Of a DNA stretch of 64,000 bases, positions 53,113 to 63,393 are shown piece after piece. The stretch's first letter is position 1. Each line of letters begins with the position of its first letter. The stretch lies in assembly GCA_015056585.1 (NCBI GenBank), contig SVFZ01000089.1, positions 1 to 64,000 of the forward strand, given 5' to 3'. Origin of the DNA: Butyrivibrio sp. (GTDB taxonomy: Bacteria; Bacillota; Clostridia; Lachnospirales; Lachnospiraceae). The translations under genes and the position numbers were made by a program. Below the pieces are notes generated by a model. It was given only the letters and a program-made list of their open reading frames with translations. It was not told the DNA's origin and did not search any database.

Positions 53113-54672
53113 ATGAGTATTTTAAATGTTGAGCATCTGACCCACGGATTTGGGGACAGAGCGATTTTTGATGATGTGTCCTTCAGACTTTTGAAGGGTG
53201 AGCATATAGGACTTGTCGGAGCTAACGGAGAAGGCAAGTCTACTTTTATGAATATTATAATAGGCAAACTGATGCCGGATGCAGGAAAGATTGAATGGGC
53301 CAAAAATGTGAAGGTTGGTTACCTGGATCAGCATGCATCTCTTAAAGAGGGCATGACGATAAGAGATGTTCTTGCTTCTGCCTATGAGCCTTTATATGCC
53401 ATGGAGACAAGGATGAATGAAATCTGCGATGCTATGGGCGAGGCAGATGAGAAACAGCTTGAAGAATATATGGAAGAGCTGGGAACTATTCAGGATCTTT
53501 TGACTAATAGGGATTTTTATCTTATCGATTCAAAGATTGAAGAAGTCTCAAGGGCTTTGGGCTTTTTGGAGCTGGGACTTGACAGAGATGTAACCGAGCT
53601 GTCAGGTGGTCAGAGAACCAAGATACTGCTGGCAAAACTTCTTTTGGAAAAGCCGGACATTCTTTTGCTGGATGAGCCTACCAACTATCTGGACGCTGAG
53701 CATATAGTGTGGCTTACAAGATATCTTCAGGATTATGAAAACGCGTTTATCCTGATATCCCATGACATTCCTTTCCTGAATAATGTGGTCAACATCATAT
53801 ATCATATGGATGGAACAAACCACAGCCTCGACAGATATGTGGGTGACTATGATAAATTCATGGAAGTCTATGAGATGAAGAAGGCGCAGAGGGAGGCTGC
53901 ATACAACAGACAACAGCAGGAGATTGCCGACCTTAAGGACTTTGTAGCAAGGAACAAGGCAAGAGTAGCCACAAGAAACATGGCAATGGCGCGTCAGAAG
54001 AAACTGGACAGCATGGACATTATTGAGAAGGTTCAGGAAAAGCCAAAGCCCGAGTTTAACTTCAAGGTGGCAAGGACACCGGGGAAAGTAATATTCGAGA
54101 CTAAAGACCTTGTCATAGGCTATGATGAGCCTCTGTCAACACCTTTAAACATTACCTTTGAGAGAGGATCAAAGATTGTTCTTACGGGAGCAAACGGTAT
54201 AGGAAAGACGACGCTGTTAAAGAGCATTCTGGGACTTATTCCTGCCATTTCAGGCAGCGTGGAACTGGGAGAAAATGTGGCTATCGGGTATTTTGAGCAG
54301 GAGATGGCTCCCGATATTGAGACAACATGTATGCAGGAGATATGGAACGAATTTCCCGGTTTTTCACAGTATGAAGTAAGGTCAGCTCTTGCCAAGTGCG
54401 GACTTACAACAAAACATATTGAGAGCAAGTGTAAGGTTCTCTCAGGTGGAGAGCAGGCCAAGGTTCGTCTGTGCAAGCTCATTAACAGAGAATCCAACAT
54501 TCTGGTTCTTGATGAGCCCACAAACCATCTGGATGTTGATGCAAAAGAGGAACTTCACAGGGCGCTCTCGGAGTACAGGGGCAGTATCCTTATGGTATGC
54601 CATGAACCAGAGTTCTACAGGGATCTTGCCACAGAAGTTATGGACTGCACCAAGTGGACCACAAAGGTGTGA
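53113..54672 (+). CDS. ABC-F family ATPase (YbiT/YkpA type)
   Basis: About 519 residues, two ABC domains without membrane segments. Domain 1: Walker A VGANGEGKSTF, ELSGGQRTKILLAKLLL, LLLDEPTNYLD. Linker with RQQQEIADLKDFVARNKARVATRNMAMARQKKLD (the P-site tRNA interaction motif region, typical of YkpA/YbiT). Domain 2: Walker A TGANGIGKTTLL, LSGGEQAKVRLCKL, LVLDEPTNHLD. It belongs to the housekeeping ABC-F branch acting on translating ribosomes rather than antibiotic resistance. GGAGG precedes ATG 53113; an in-frame ATG at 53095 lies upstream of that site. It differs from the first ABC-F gene at 1.2 kb in lacking the C-terminal coiled coil. Confidence 0.88.
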   Translation: MSILNVEHLTHGFGDRAIFDDVSFRLLKGEHIGLVGANGEGKSTFMNIIIGKLMPDAGKIEWAKNVKVGYLDQHASLKEGMTIRDVLASAYEPLYAMETRMNEICDAMGEADEKQLEEYMEELGTIQDLLTNRDFYLIDSKIEEVSRALGFLELGLDRDVTELSGGQRTKILLAKLLLEKPDILLLDEPTNYLDAEHIVWLTRYLQDYENAFILISHDIPFLNNVVNIIYHMDGTNHSLDRYVGDYDKFMEVYEMKKAQREAAYNRQQQEIADLKDFVARNKARVATRNMAMARQKKLDSMDIIEKVQEKPKPEFNFKVARTPGKVIFETKDLVIGYDEPLSTPLNITFERGSKIVLTGANGIGKTTLLKSILGLIPAISGSVELGENVAIGYFEQEMAPDIETTCMQEIWNEFPGFSQYEVRSALAKCGLTTKHIESKCKVLSGGEQAKVRLCKLINRESNILVLDEPTNHLDVDAKEELHRALSEYRGSILMVCHEPEFYRDLATEVMDCTKWTTKV

Positions 54673-54735
54673 TGATCCGCAGATAATACAACAAGGTTTA
54701 ATAGGAATTAAACTAATAAAGTAAAAGGTTAAACA

Positions 54736-54832
54736 TTGACAATATATAAACAATGCCGAATATATATTGGGATATATAGTAAGTATAGATATAAAATTGG
54801 ACAGATTGCACAAATATCTGTCCGTTTTTTTT
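54736..54832 (+). terminator. Terminator, with a possible short transcription unit before it
   Basis: The stem GGACAGAT (54799-54806) / ATCTGTCC (54816-54823) followed by GTTTTTTTT is a strong terminator. Upstream, TTGACA (54736-54741) with AATATA or TATATA 17-19 nt later could start a transcript of about 60 nt ending here. Otherwise it simply terminates the ABC-F gene. Confidence 0.75.
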
Positions 54833-54837
54833 ATGTT

Positions 54838-54894
54838 TTGACGTTAAATATTACGTCTCAAAGAGTTGAAGTTTAGAAAAAATTATAGTATTCT
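54838..54894 (+). promoter_or_regulatory. Promoter and dyad upstream of the arabinofuranosidase operon
   Basis: TTGAAG (54866-54871), a 17-nt spacer and TATTCT (54889-54894) is the best promoter. Just before it lies an inverted repeat GACGT (54840-54844) / ACGTC (54853-54857), with flanking TTTT/CAAA adding further symmetry. This would suit an upstream activator or a LacI/AraR-type regulator responding to sugar. Confidence 0.5.
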
Positions 54895-54961
54895 TGTTTC
54901 ATCATTTAATTTTGATAAAACTAAAATATTAAAGCACTTATTAAAATAAAAGGAGACAACA

Positions 54962-56467
54962 ATGTATAAGCTGTGTGTAAACCCAAGAGTACATAAGGGA
55001 CATATCAATCCGGAAATTCAGGGACACTTTTCCGAACACCTCGGAAGAGGAATTTATGAAGGCCTTTTTGTAAGAGAGGGCGATAACATCGATAATATAA
55101 ACGGAATGCGACAGGATGTTGTAAAAGCGCTTAAGGAACTGAAGGTTCCTGTCCTTCGCTGGCCCGGTGGATGCTTTGCGGATGAATATCATTGGAAGGA
55201 TGGTATTGGTCCTAAGGAAAACCGTAAAAAGATGATAAATACACACTGGGGCGGAGTTGTAGAAGATAACAGCTTTGGAACACATGAATTCATGGAGCTT
55301 TGTGACCAGCTTGGATGCAAGAACTATGTAAACGGAAATGTAGGAAGCGGCACAGTGCAGGAAATGCAGGAATGGGTTGAGTACATGACATTTGATGGTG
55401 TATCTCCCATGGCTGATCTCAGAGAGAAGAATGGACATAAGAGTCCATGGAAAGTTGACTATTTTGGTGTCGGCAACGAGAACTGGGGATGCGGAGGAAA
55501 TATGCCGCCGGAATACTATGCAGGGCTTTATCGCAGATATCAGACATATGTAAGAGATTATAAGCAGGGAGAACATCTTTTCAAGGTTGCCTGCGGAGCA
55601 AATGTGGATGATTACAACTGGACTGAAGGTGTTATGGGAACAGCCTTTGCACAGGCTCCATGGATGCACGGTTTCATGGATGGTCTATCTCTTCATTACT
55701 ATACTCATCCGGGCGGATGGGAGCACAAGGGAAGCGCTTTGGAATTTGATGATAAGATGTGGTATCAGACACTTTCCAAGACTCTTTACATGGAGGAACT
55801 TATTACAAGACATCAGGCAATTATGGATAAGTACGACAAGGAGCACAAAGTCGGAATTATCGTAGATGAGTGGGGAACATGGTATGACTGTGAACCCGGA
55901 ACTAATCCCGGATTCCTTTACCAGCAGAACACAATAAGAGACGCTCTTGTGGCAGGTATTAACCTCAATATATTCAACAAGCACTGCGACAGAGTTAAGA
56001 TGGCAAATATCGCACAGATGATCAATGTACTCCAGGCTGTAATTCTGACAGACGGAGAGAGGATGATAAAGACACCTACTTATCATGTTTTCAATATGTA
56101 CAAATATCATCAGGATGCAGAGCTTCTTGACAGCTATGTAGAGACAAAGAAGATCGGGCTTGTGGATGAGTACATGGTACCAAATCTTACAGAGTCAGTT
56201 TCACTTGGAACAGATGGAAAGATCCACGCCACTATAACAAATCTTTCCTGCGAAGAAAACTATGACATCAACATATCAGTTGCAGATACGGATTTAAAGA
56301 GCGTAACAGGAGAAATCGTCGGAGGTGAGATTCATCTGCACAATACCTTTGATGAGCCGGAAAATGTTGTGGTAAGAAAGTTTGATGAAGTTAAGCTTTT
56401 AGAAAAAGGAGAAGCAACTTTATCAATTCCGGCAAGCAGTGTAATACATCTTGCATTTGAAATTTAA
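54962..56467 (+). CDS. GH51 alpha-L-arabinofuranosidase, intracellular
   Basis: 501 residues without signal peptide. The GH51 catalytic (beta/alpha)8 barrel carries the acid/base E173 in [12 protein letters not shown] and the nucleophile E303 in [11 protein letters not shown], with [21 protein letters not shown] for the sugar pocket. A C-terminal beta-sandwich (from about 385) completes it. It releases arabinose from arabino-oligosaccharides, including those from arabinoxylan. AAAAGGAG precedes the ATG. It is first in an operon with the sugar ABC transporter, so imported arabino(xylo)-oligosaccharides are the likely substrate. Confidence 0.95.
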   Translation: MYKLCVNPRVHKGHINPEIQGHFSEHLGRGIYEGLFVREGDNIDNINGMRQDVVKALKELKVPVLRWPGGCFADEYHWKDGIGPKENRKKMINTHWGGVVEDNSFGTHEFMELCDQLGCKNYVNGNVGSGTVQEMQEWVEYMTFDGVSPMADLREKNGHKSPWKVDYFGVGNENWGCGGNMPPEYYAGLYRRYQTYVRDYKQGEHLFKVACGANVDDYNWTEGVMGTAFAQAPWMHGFMDGLSLHYYTHPGGWEHKGSALEFDDKMWYQTLSKTLYMEELITRHQAIMDKYDKEHKVGIIVDEWGTWYDCEPGTNPGFLYQQNTIRDALVAGINLNIFNKHCDRVKMANIAQMINVLQAVILTDGERMIKTPTYHVFNMYKYHQDAELLDSYVETKKIGLVDEYMVPNLTESVSLGTDGKIHATITNLSCEENYDINISVADTDLKSVTGEIVGGEIHLHNTFDEPENVVVRKFDEVKLLEKGEATLSIPASSVIHLAFEI

Positions 56468-56491
56468 AAGTGATTCAGGAGTGACTGGAGT

Positions 56492-59464
56492 ATGATCACA
56501 GGTAACATAAAGAAACTGCAAAGAATACTTGGGATATGCCTTAGCGCATGTCTGTGCTTTGGAACTTTCAGCGGTAGTCTTGTGTCTAATGCAACAGACA
56601 ACGCATCAGATAGTTTATCAGAGTCTTTATCAGAAGAGGTTACAAGTACGGAGAGGCTTTCCACCAATTACACCCATGTTAGTGAAAGCTATTCCAAAGC
56701 CGATTATAAGGGCAGTGATGTTGTGATCGATATTGAAGAATCCATCAAAACCGGAAGCGAATATCTGACAGAGGATAGTCATGAATATGCAGGTAAGGTG
56801 GCGGACATAGAGCATGGGGATGAGTTGACTTTAAGTGTAAATGTCCCGGAGGATGGACTTTATTGGTTGTCTTTTGATTATTTATCCTATGATGAGTCTA
56901 TTCTTCCTATAGAAATTGCATTTACAGTTGACGGCGTTTTTCCGTTTTATGAAGCTAGGAGTCTTAGTTTTGAAACTACCTGGGTTCAGGAAGAAAGCGC
57001 TGATGTTGACCGTTACGGCAATGAAATAGTATCACTTCCTGACAAACTGGTAAGATGGGAGAGTAAGCTTCTTGGAGATTCCAGTTACAGATATTCGACT
57101 CCCCTTAAGATAGAACTTACAGCGGGGGAGCATGAGTTTGGAATCAAAGTAAAGGAAGGAACACTTCTTTTAGGAAATCTTACACTCACATCACCTAAGG
57201 CAACAGAAGAATACACAGGATCTGAAAAAGCAGAAGGCTCAGCGCTTATTACTATAGAAGCTGAGAATTTTACAGAGAGAAATGACTCATCTATCCACGC
57301 TGCATATGAGTATAACAGCGCACTCAGTCCTCTTTCAGCCAAAGAAAAGGTACTGAACATTATTGATGAAGCGTCTTTTGACACAGCAGGACAAAAGGTA
57401 ACTTATTCATTTGAAGTTGAAAATTCGGGTTACTACAATCTGGCCATGAACTACAGACAGTCGGAAAAAAATGATTTCCCCGTATTTGCAGATATCAGCA
57501 TTGACGGTCAGGTCCCAAATACTGCATTTGAAGGTTACAGCATAGAAGCATCTACGGATTTTACTACAAAGACTCTCACAGATAATGATGGAAATGCATT
57601 AAGCGTATATCTCGATGCAGGAACACATACCATTTCCATTATGTTGGTTCAGGATGAGATAAGGTACGCCGTTGAAAAAGTTGACGAGATTATGAGTGGT
57701 ATTTCCGATCTTTCGTTGGATGTAACAAAAGTAGCCGGAACCAATAAAGATAAATACAGAGATTTAAAGCTTACAAGATACATTCCTGATCTTGAGGAAA
57801 GATTAAATACCTGGATAACAGAGCTTAGAGAACTGGCAGATAAGGCAACAGTTTATGTTGATGCTAAAAGTGCAGATGACGTTGCAGCATTTTCATATCT
57901 TCTCATAGCGGCAGACCAGCTTGAGAGCCTGGCCAAAGAACCTGATGAGCTGGTATACAGAGTTGATGAACTTTCAACCAGCGTAAACTCAATCAACACA
58001 CAGATTGCAAACTTTGTAGATATTATAGGAAACAATAATCTTTCAATAGACAGAATTTATATTTATCAGTCAGGAGCAAAGCTGCCTAAGGGACTTTCAT
58101 TTTTCTCATCAATCGGAATGAATGTTTCAAGATTTATAAATTCTTTCTTCGGACAGTCATACTCTGCAAGTAATACCAACGAAGAACACATACAGGTTTG
58201 GGTAAACAGACCGAGGCAGTATGTTGAGATCATGCAGAAGATGATAGACGAACAGTTTACTCCTGAAACCGGAATCGAAGTTGACCTTAGCCTTATGACA
58301 GATGCCCAGAAGCTTATTCTTTCTAATGCATCAGGAGACACACCGGACATTGCAACCGGAATCAACTACTCAATTCCGTTTGACCTGGCAATAAGAGGGG
58401 CGCTGGTTGATCTTACACAGTTTGATAACTATAAAGAAGTCTTTGGCAGATACAGCGAAGGACTCCTTGTTCCATCTGTAGTGGGAGATGGACTGTACTC
58501 TCTTCCTGAAACAATTAATTTCTATGTTATGTTCTACAGAAGTGACATTTTGGAAAAGCTGGGGCTTGAAATCCCGGGAACCATGGATGAACTTGTGGGA
58601 ATGCTCACAGATCTTCAGATGAGAGGACTTAATGTTTATTATCCTACAGCTGCAATGCTTGCTATGAGAAATTATCACGGAACAACACCTCTTATATACC
58701 AGAATGGCGGTAAATTGTACGGCGATACAGCACTTGATATAGAGCTTGATTCCGAAGAGACAGTTGAAGGCTTTACACAGCTTACAGAGCTTTTCACTTT
58801 GTACAATCTGCCGGTAGATGTACCAAACTTCTATCAGCATTTCAGAAACGGAGACCTTCCGATTGGAATTGCGGATTTCAATGCTTATAACCTGATACTT
58901 AACGCAGCTCCGGAAATTGCAAACTCTTGGGATATAGCTCTTATCCCCGGGGTAGAGGATGAAGAAACAGGAGAAATCCTAAGATATACAGCAGGTGGTG
59001 CAGAAAGTACAGTAATGTTCCACTCCGATGAAGAGAGAGAAAATAAAGCCTGGGAGTTCATGGACTGGTGGTCAACTGCTGAGGTACAGGCTGAATTTGG
59101 ACAAAGACTTCAGATTTTGTACGGAGATGAATATATCTGGCCGACAGCGAATTTAGAAGCATTTTCAGATCTTTCCTATCCTACAGATGACAAGGAAATC
59201 ATTATTGAGCAGGCTAAGTATATGCTTGAAGCTCCAAGACTTCTCGGAGGTTATATGATGGAGCGCGAGACCAGTAACGCTTTCAATGACATCGTGGTAA
59301 ACGGAGAATCTGTAAGATCCAGAATTGATGAGGCAGTTAAGACAGTCAAGAGAGAGACTGAACGTAAGCTGGAGGAATTCGGATATATAGATAGTGAAGG
59401 CAATGTGCTCAAAGAGTACATAACACCTTCGGTTGAAAAAGTCAGAGAGATTTTAAGCAGATAG
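56492..59464 (+). CDS. Large sugar ABC solute-binding protein with N-terminal carbohydrate-binding-like modules
   Basis: 990 residues. A signal peptide (about 1-34, SGSLVSNA) lacks a convincing lipobox (LSAC at 17-20 leaves too short a hydrophobic core). Two beta-sandwich modules of CBM6/35-like shape follow (about 70-235, ending GTLLLGNLTLTSP; and 252-388, starting ITIEAENFTER and with GYYNLAMNYRQSE). A helical, partly coiled segment (395-520) leads to a type 1 extracellular solute-binding domain (about 565-960; RPRQYVEIMQKMIDEQF, GLYSLPETINFYVMFYRSDILEKLG). Ordinary binding proteins are about 430 residues, so this one is more than doubled. It feeds the two permeases encoded next. AGGAG lies 10 nt before the ATG. 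Confidence 0.9.
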   Translation: MITGNIKKLQRILGICLSACLCFGTFSGSLVSNATDNASDSLSESLSEEVTSTERLSTNYTHVSESYSKADYKGSDVVIDIEESIKTGSEYLTEDSHEYAGKVADIEHGDELTLSVNVPEDGLYWLSFDYLSYDESILPIEIAFTVDGVFPFYEARSLSFETTWVQEESADVDRYGNEIVSLPDKLVRWESKLLGDSSYRYSTPLKIELTAGEHEFGIKVKEGTLLLGNLTLTSPKATEEYTGSEKAEGSALITIEAENFTERNDSSIHAAYEYNSALSPLSAKEKVLNIIDEASFDTAGQKVTYSFEVENSGYYNLAMNYRQSEKNDFPVFADISIDGQVPNTAFEGYSIEASTDFTTKTLTDNDGNALSVYLDAGTHTISIMLVQDEIRYAVEKVDEIMSGISDLSLDVTKVAGTNKDKYRDLKLTRYIPDLEERLNTWITELRELADKATVYVDAKSADDVAAFSYLLIAADQLESLAKEPDELVYRVDELSTSVNSINTQIANFVDIIGNNNLSIDRIYIYQSGAKLPKGLSFFSSIGMNVSRFINSFFGQSYSASNTNEEHIQVWVNRPRQYVEIMQKMIDEQFTPETGIEVDLSLMTDAQKLILSNASGDTPDIATGINYSIPFDLAIRGALVDLTQFDNYKEVFGRYSEGLLVPSVVGDGLYSLPETINFYVMFYRSDILEKLGLEIPGTMDELVGMLTDLQMRGLNVYYPTAAMLAMRNYHGTTPLIYQNGGKLYGDTALDIELDSEETVEGFTQLTELFTLYNLPVDVPNFYQHFRNGDLPIGIADFNAYNLILNAAPEIANSWDIALIPGVEDEETGEILRYTAGGAESTVMFHSDEERENKAWEFMDWWSTAEVQAEFGQRLQILYGDEYIWPTANLEAFSDLSYPTDDKEIIIEQAKYMLEAPRLLGGYMMERETSNAFNDIVVNGESVRSRIDEAVKTVKRETERKLEEFGYIDSEGNVLKEYITPSVEKVREILSR

Positions 59465-59489
59465 GGTTATTTAAGAAAGGTAAGCAAAA

Positions 59490-60401
59490 ATGTCACCAGT
59501 AAAAACCAAAGTCGGACAGCGAATGCATTCAAATAAAAACGGTTATGTGTTTGTTGCTCCATATGCAATCCTATTTATATTGTTTATCCTGGCTCCGGTT
59601 ATAATGGCGGTCATACTGTCATTTACAAACTTCAATGCGATTCAGTGGCCGAGCTTTGTAGGTTTTCTTAATTACATCAACCTGATCACAGGAGATGATG
59701 TATTTATGAAATATGTTTTACCGAATACTGTAAAGTATGCACTTATAGTCGGTGTGGGAGGATATGTGCTGGCGTTTCTCCTGGCCTGGGGGCTTTCCAA
59801 TCTGACCAAAGGACCAAGGACGATATTTGCACTTATTTTGTATTCCCCCAGCATGACAACCGGTGTAGCTATGGCAGTGCTCTGGAAAATCATGTTTACA
59901 GGAGATCAGACAGGATACCTCAATAGCTGGCTTATGGATATCGGGGCTATAAATGAACCGATCATCTGGCTTACAAATACAAATTTCCTTCTTCCAATAA
60001 TTATCATCATAGGATTGTGGAGCAGCATGGGTGTTGGATTTTTGTCAATCCTTGCAGGTCTTTTGAATGTTGATGAAGCTCTTTATGAAGCGGCTGCAAT
60101 TGACGGAGTAAAGAATCGTTTTCAGGAAATGATATTTGTAACGATTCCCAGTATGAAGCCTCAGATGCTTTTTGCAGCGGTTATGCAGATTGTAGGTGCG
60201 TTCCAGAATGGTATGATTTCCACACTTCTGGCAGGGAACCCTACACCCGGTTATGCGGGACAGCTTATTGTAAATCATATTGAAGACTATGGTTTTATCA
60301 GATATGAGATGGGATATGCGGCATCGGTTTCAGTGGTACTTCTTCTGATAGTTCAGATATTCTCATCGGTATCAACGAAACTGTTTGGAGATAATGATTA
60401 G
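59490..60401 (+). CDS. Sugar ABC transporter permease, MalF/UgpA type
   Basis: 303 residues, six membrane helices. [41 protein letters not shown] is the EAA loop that docks the ATPase. The N-terminus [20 protein letters not shown] is typical of CUT1-family carbohydrate permeases. It starts 26 nt after the binding-protein gene. No ATPase is encoded here, so the operon probably relies on a shared MsmK/UgpC-type ATPase elsewhere, the common arrangement for CUT1 systems in Firmicutes. Confidence 0.94.
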   Translation: MSPVKTKVGQRMHSNKNGYVFVAPYAILFILFILAPVIMAVILSFTNFNAIQWPSFVGFLNYINLITGDDVFMKYVLPNTVKYALIVGVGGYVLAFLLAWGLSNLTKGPRTIFALILYSPSMTTGVAMAVLWKIMFTGDQTGYLNSWLMDIGAINEPIIWLTNTNFLLPIIIIIGLWSSMGVGFLSILAGLLNVDEALYEAAAIDGVKNRFQEMIFVTIPSMKPQMLFAAVMQIVGAFQNGMISTLLAGNPTPGYAGQLIVNHIEDYGFIRYEMGYAASVSVVLLLIVQIFSSVSTKLFGDND

Positions 60402-60419
60402 TTTATTAAGGAGTGAGAG

Positions 60420-61298
60420 ATGGCAGCATACAGAGGACATAGAACAAATCCGGATAAGTTTGAAAAAAGTCAGATAAAGATTTATCTTCTGATTCTTCCA
60501 ATGGTTCTTTTGACCGGACTTCCGATAGTTTTCATTATATTCCATGCGTTTAAGCCAATGGAGGAGCTTTTCGCTTTTCCACCTAAATTTATAACATTGA
60601 ACCCGACGCTGGACAACTTCAGAAAGCTTGTTAAAGCATCAAGAAGTGCAGGAATACCGATAAGTAAATATGTGTTTAACAGTATCTTTATAACTTCAGT
60701 AGTTGTATTTGGCTCTCTTTTGTTTTCAACAATGGCAGCATATGCACTGTCAAAGTTAAAGTTCAAGGGAAGAAATGTAATGATGCAGATAAATCAGATA
60801 GCTCTTATGTTTGTATCGGTGGCTGTAATGATACCCAGATATCTTGTAGTAAATAAGCTGGGAATGATTGATACATACTGGGCTGAGATTCTTCCTCTCA
60901 TAGCACTTCCGGTAGGACTCTTTCTGATAAAACAGTTCGTAGATCAGGTGCCGGATTCGCTGATAGAAGCAGCTTACATGGATGGGGCAAAAGAGTGGCA
61001 GATATATTTAAAGGTAATCATACCGCTGATAAGGCCGGCAATAGCTACAGCAGCAATCCTGGTATTCCAGCAGGTATGGACCAATCTTGAAACATCCAAT
61101 TACTACATCAATGATGATTCTCTTAAGAGCCTTGCGTTTTACATGAATACACTTACATCTACCACAACCACCAATACGGTTGCGGGACAAGGTGTAGCAG
61201 CAGCGGCTTCGCTCATTATGTTTTTACCAAACCTGATACTATTCTGTATCTTACAAAAGAACGTAATGAACACAATGGCACATTCCGGAATCAAGTAA
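60420..61298 (+). CDS. Sugar ABC transporter permease, MalG/UgpE type
   Basis: 292 residues, six membrane helices. The EAA loop reads VPDSLIEAAYMDGAKEWQIYLKVIIPLIRPAIA, and the fold start LLILPMVLLTGLPIVFIIFHAFKPMEELF matches MalG. AAGGAG lies just before the ATG, and the gene begins 19 nt after its MalF-type partner. Together they form the transmembrane pore for oligosaccharides bound by the large binding protein. Confidence 0.94.
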   Translation: MAAYRGHRTNPDKFEKSQIKIYLLILPMVLLTGLPIVFIIFHAFKPMEELFAFPPKFITLNPTLDNFRKLVKASRSAGIPISKYVFNSIFITSVVVFGSLLFSTMAAYALSKLKFKGRNVMMQINQIALMFVSVAVMIPRYLVVNKLGMIDTYWAEILPLIALPVGLFLIKQFVDQVPDSLIEAAYMDGAKEWQIYLKVIIPLIRPAIATAAILVFQQVWTNLETSNYYINDDSLKSLAFYMNTLTSTTTTNTVAGQGVAAAASLIMFLPNLILFCILQKNVMNTMAHSGIK

Positions 61299-61320
61299 AG
61301 AGCAAAAAGAGGACGTATTC

Positions 61321-63393
61321 GTGAGAAACAAAAATACGATGGGACGAAAAAAGAACTTTATAAAGCTGGTGGCATCGGCCATTGTGACAGCTGCGATTGC
61401 ATTTTCCGCATCAGAAATTACAGCATATGCTGATGCCCCTTACAAAACATACACTGTTGATGGCTATGGATCTGTATCGGAGACACAGACGGCTTATCTT
61501 CCCTATGAAACCATAACCAAGATTGGCGAAGATACATTGAATGGTCCGACAGATTTTAAACTCCTTGATGATGGGACAATGTATATTCTTGACAGCGGAA
61601 ATGCCAGAGTTGTTGTTTCGGATATTGAGGGCAATTTGATAAAGACCTTCGGTGAGGGAACACTGGTTACACCAAGAGGAATATTTGTAACAGATGAACA
61701 TATCACTTATGTTGCAGACAGGGATGCCAAGGCCATATTTGTTTTTGATGAAGACGGAAAGCTGATAAATTCTTACGGCAGACCTGATGTTCCGATGTAT
61801 GGTGAGACACAGGATTTCCTTCCCCTTAAGGTAATAGTAAATGATGCGGGAACGATGTACGTTATCTGCGAATCAAATACAAACGGTGTGGTGGAAATAA
61901 GTCCTGTAGACAACGGAACTTTCCTTGGCTACTTTGGAACAAACTCAACCAACTCAAGTCTTATCAACATAATCTGGAGAGCGGTTCTTACAGATGCTCA
62001 AAGAGCAAAGATGAGATCCAATATTCCTTCGACCCCTGACAATATGGCAATTGATGATAAGGGAATTATCTACACTGTAACAAGAGGTGAAGGAAGCGGA
62101 ACAGTAAAAAGACTGAACATTGCCGGAGTAAATATGCTTGAAGCAAGTGATTACGACACAGTTCCGGCGGCAATAGCGGTAGGTAATCATGACAACTGCT
62201 TTGTGGTTTCACAGCAGGGCTTCATTTATGAATACAACAACGAAGGCGAGCTATTGTTTGTTTTCGGAGGGAAAGACGACGGACAGCTTAGAATAGGTCT
62301 TTCTACAAAGGCTGAGGCGATTCAGATAGGAACAGATGACAAGATATATGTTCTTGATTCTGATAAAGCACAGATCCAGATTTATGAACCTACTGAGTTT
62401 ACGGATTATCTTCACGAAGCACTCTATCTTTTCTCAAAGGGAAGATACGAAGAGAGTAAAGAGCCGTTGTCAGAGGTTCTGGAGATGAATAACCTGTTTG
62501 ACTATGCCAACAAGGCGATGGGCAAGGCTCTATACAAGGAAGAGGATTACGATGGAGCACTTCATTATTCCAAGCTTTCCAAAGACCTTGATACATATTC
62601 GGATGCCTTTTGGGAAATCAGAAACAACTGGCTTAGAAGAAATCTGACGGCAATAGTTCTTATCATCATTGCTTTTCTGATACTAAGATTTGTAGTCAGA
62701 AAGCTCGATGAGAAGAAAAAAATACTTGATAAGCCAAGAGCTGTAATAGCTGCGTTCAAGGAAAAGAAGCTTGTAAAAGAACTGGGATACATGTTCTATT
62801 TTATCAGACATCCGATAGACGGATGCTATGGAATAAAGTGGGAAAACAGAGTATCGGTTTTATCTACAAATATAATACTTGCACTGGTAATTATTATTTA
62901 TGTAATAAACAAGTACTTTTGCGGATTCTTGTTTAAGACGGTTCGTGAAGGAAGCTTTGATGTAGTTTCTGACGTAGGTATGATCATTGTTGCACTTGTG
63001 CTGGTAGTTGGATGTAATTACCTGATGTGTACTATCAATGATGGCGAAGGTAAGTTTAAGCATATATACTGCTCTTTCATTTACAGCTTTGCTCCATATG
63101 TGATAATAATGCCCTTTGTTTTTGTACTTTCGCACATAGTTACATACAATGAAGAGTTTTTTGTAAGCTTCGGAATCTTCTGTATGATGGTGTGGATAGC
63201 TGCTTTGGTTGTGATTTCCATAAGAGAGATCAACCAATACACAGTTGGAGAAACTGCAAAAATAATCTTCCTTACCCTATTTACGATTTTGATTGTCTGC
63301 CTGATTGCCTTTATTTTATACGTGCTTTGGGCTCAGGTATTCGACTTCCTGCAGTCAGTTGTCAGAGAGGTGGTGTATAAAATTGGCTCATAA
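61321..63393 (+). CDS. Secreted beta-propeller, TPR and YIP1-like membrane protein
   Basis: 690 residues from a GTG with GAGGA 7 nt upstream. A signal sequence (about 1-38, ending AYADA) leads to an NHL-type beta-propeller (about 45-365; repeated DLxDDGTMYILDSGNARVVV-like blades). Two TPR-like repeats (about 370-435; HEALYLFSKGRYEESKEPLS and KALYKEEDYDGALHY) come next. A membrane helix (about 445-465) and a YIP1-like region with five helices (about 495-685) end the chain. In Lachnospiraceae this protein goes with DUF5696 and CUT1 permeases. It may present or process the polysaccharide at the surface for the ABC transporter. It overlaps the next gene by 11 nt. Confidence 0.85.
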   Translation: MRNKNTMGRKKNFIKLVASAIVTAAIAFSASEITAYADAPYKTYTVDGYGSVSETQTAYLPYETITKIGEDTLNGPTDFKLLDDGTMYILDSGNARVVVSDIEGNLIKTFGEGTLVTPRGIFVTDEHITYVADRDAKAIFVFDEDGKLINSYGRPDVPMYGETQDFLPLKVIVNDAGTMYVICESNTNGVVEISPVDNGTFLGYFGTNSTNSSLINIIWRAVLTDAQRAKMRSNIPSTPDNMAIDDKGIIYTVTRGEGSGTVKRLNIAGVNMLEASDYDTVPAAIAVGNHDNCFVVSQQGFIYEYNNEGELLFVFGGKDDGQLRIGLSTKAEAIQIGTDDKIYVLDSDKAQIQIYEPTEFTDYLHEALYLFSKGRYEESKEPLSEVLEMNNLFDYANKAMGKALYKEEDYDGALHYSKLSKDLDTYSDAFWEIRNNWLRRNLTAIVLIIIAFLILRFVVRKLDEKKKILDKPRAVIAAFKEKKLVKELGYMFYFIRHPIDGCYGIKWENRVSVLSTNIILALVIIIYVINKYFCGFLFKTVREGSFDVVSDVGMIIVALVLVVGCNYLMCTINDGEGKFKHIYCSFIYSFAPYVIIMPFVFVLSHIVTYNEEFFVSFGIFCMMVWIAALVVISIREINQYTVGETAKIIFLTLFTILIVCLIAFILYVLWAQVFDFLQSVVREVVYKIGS

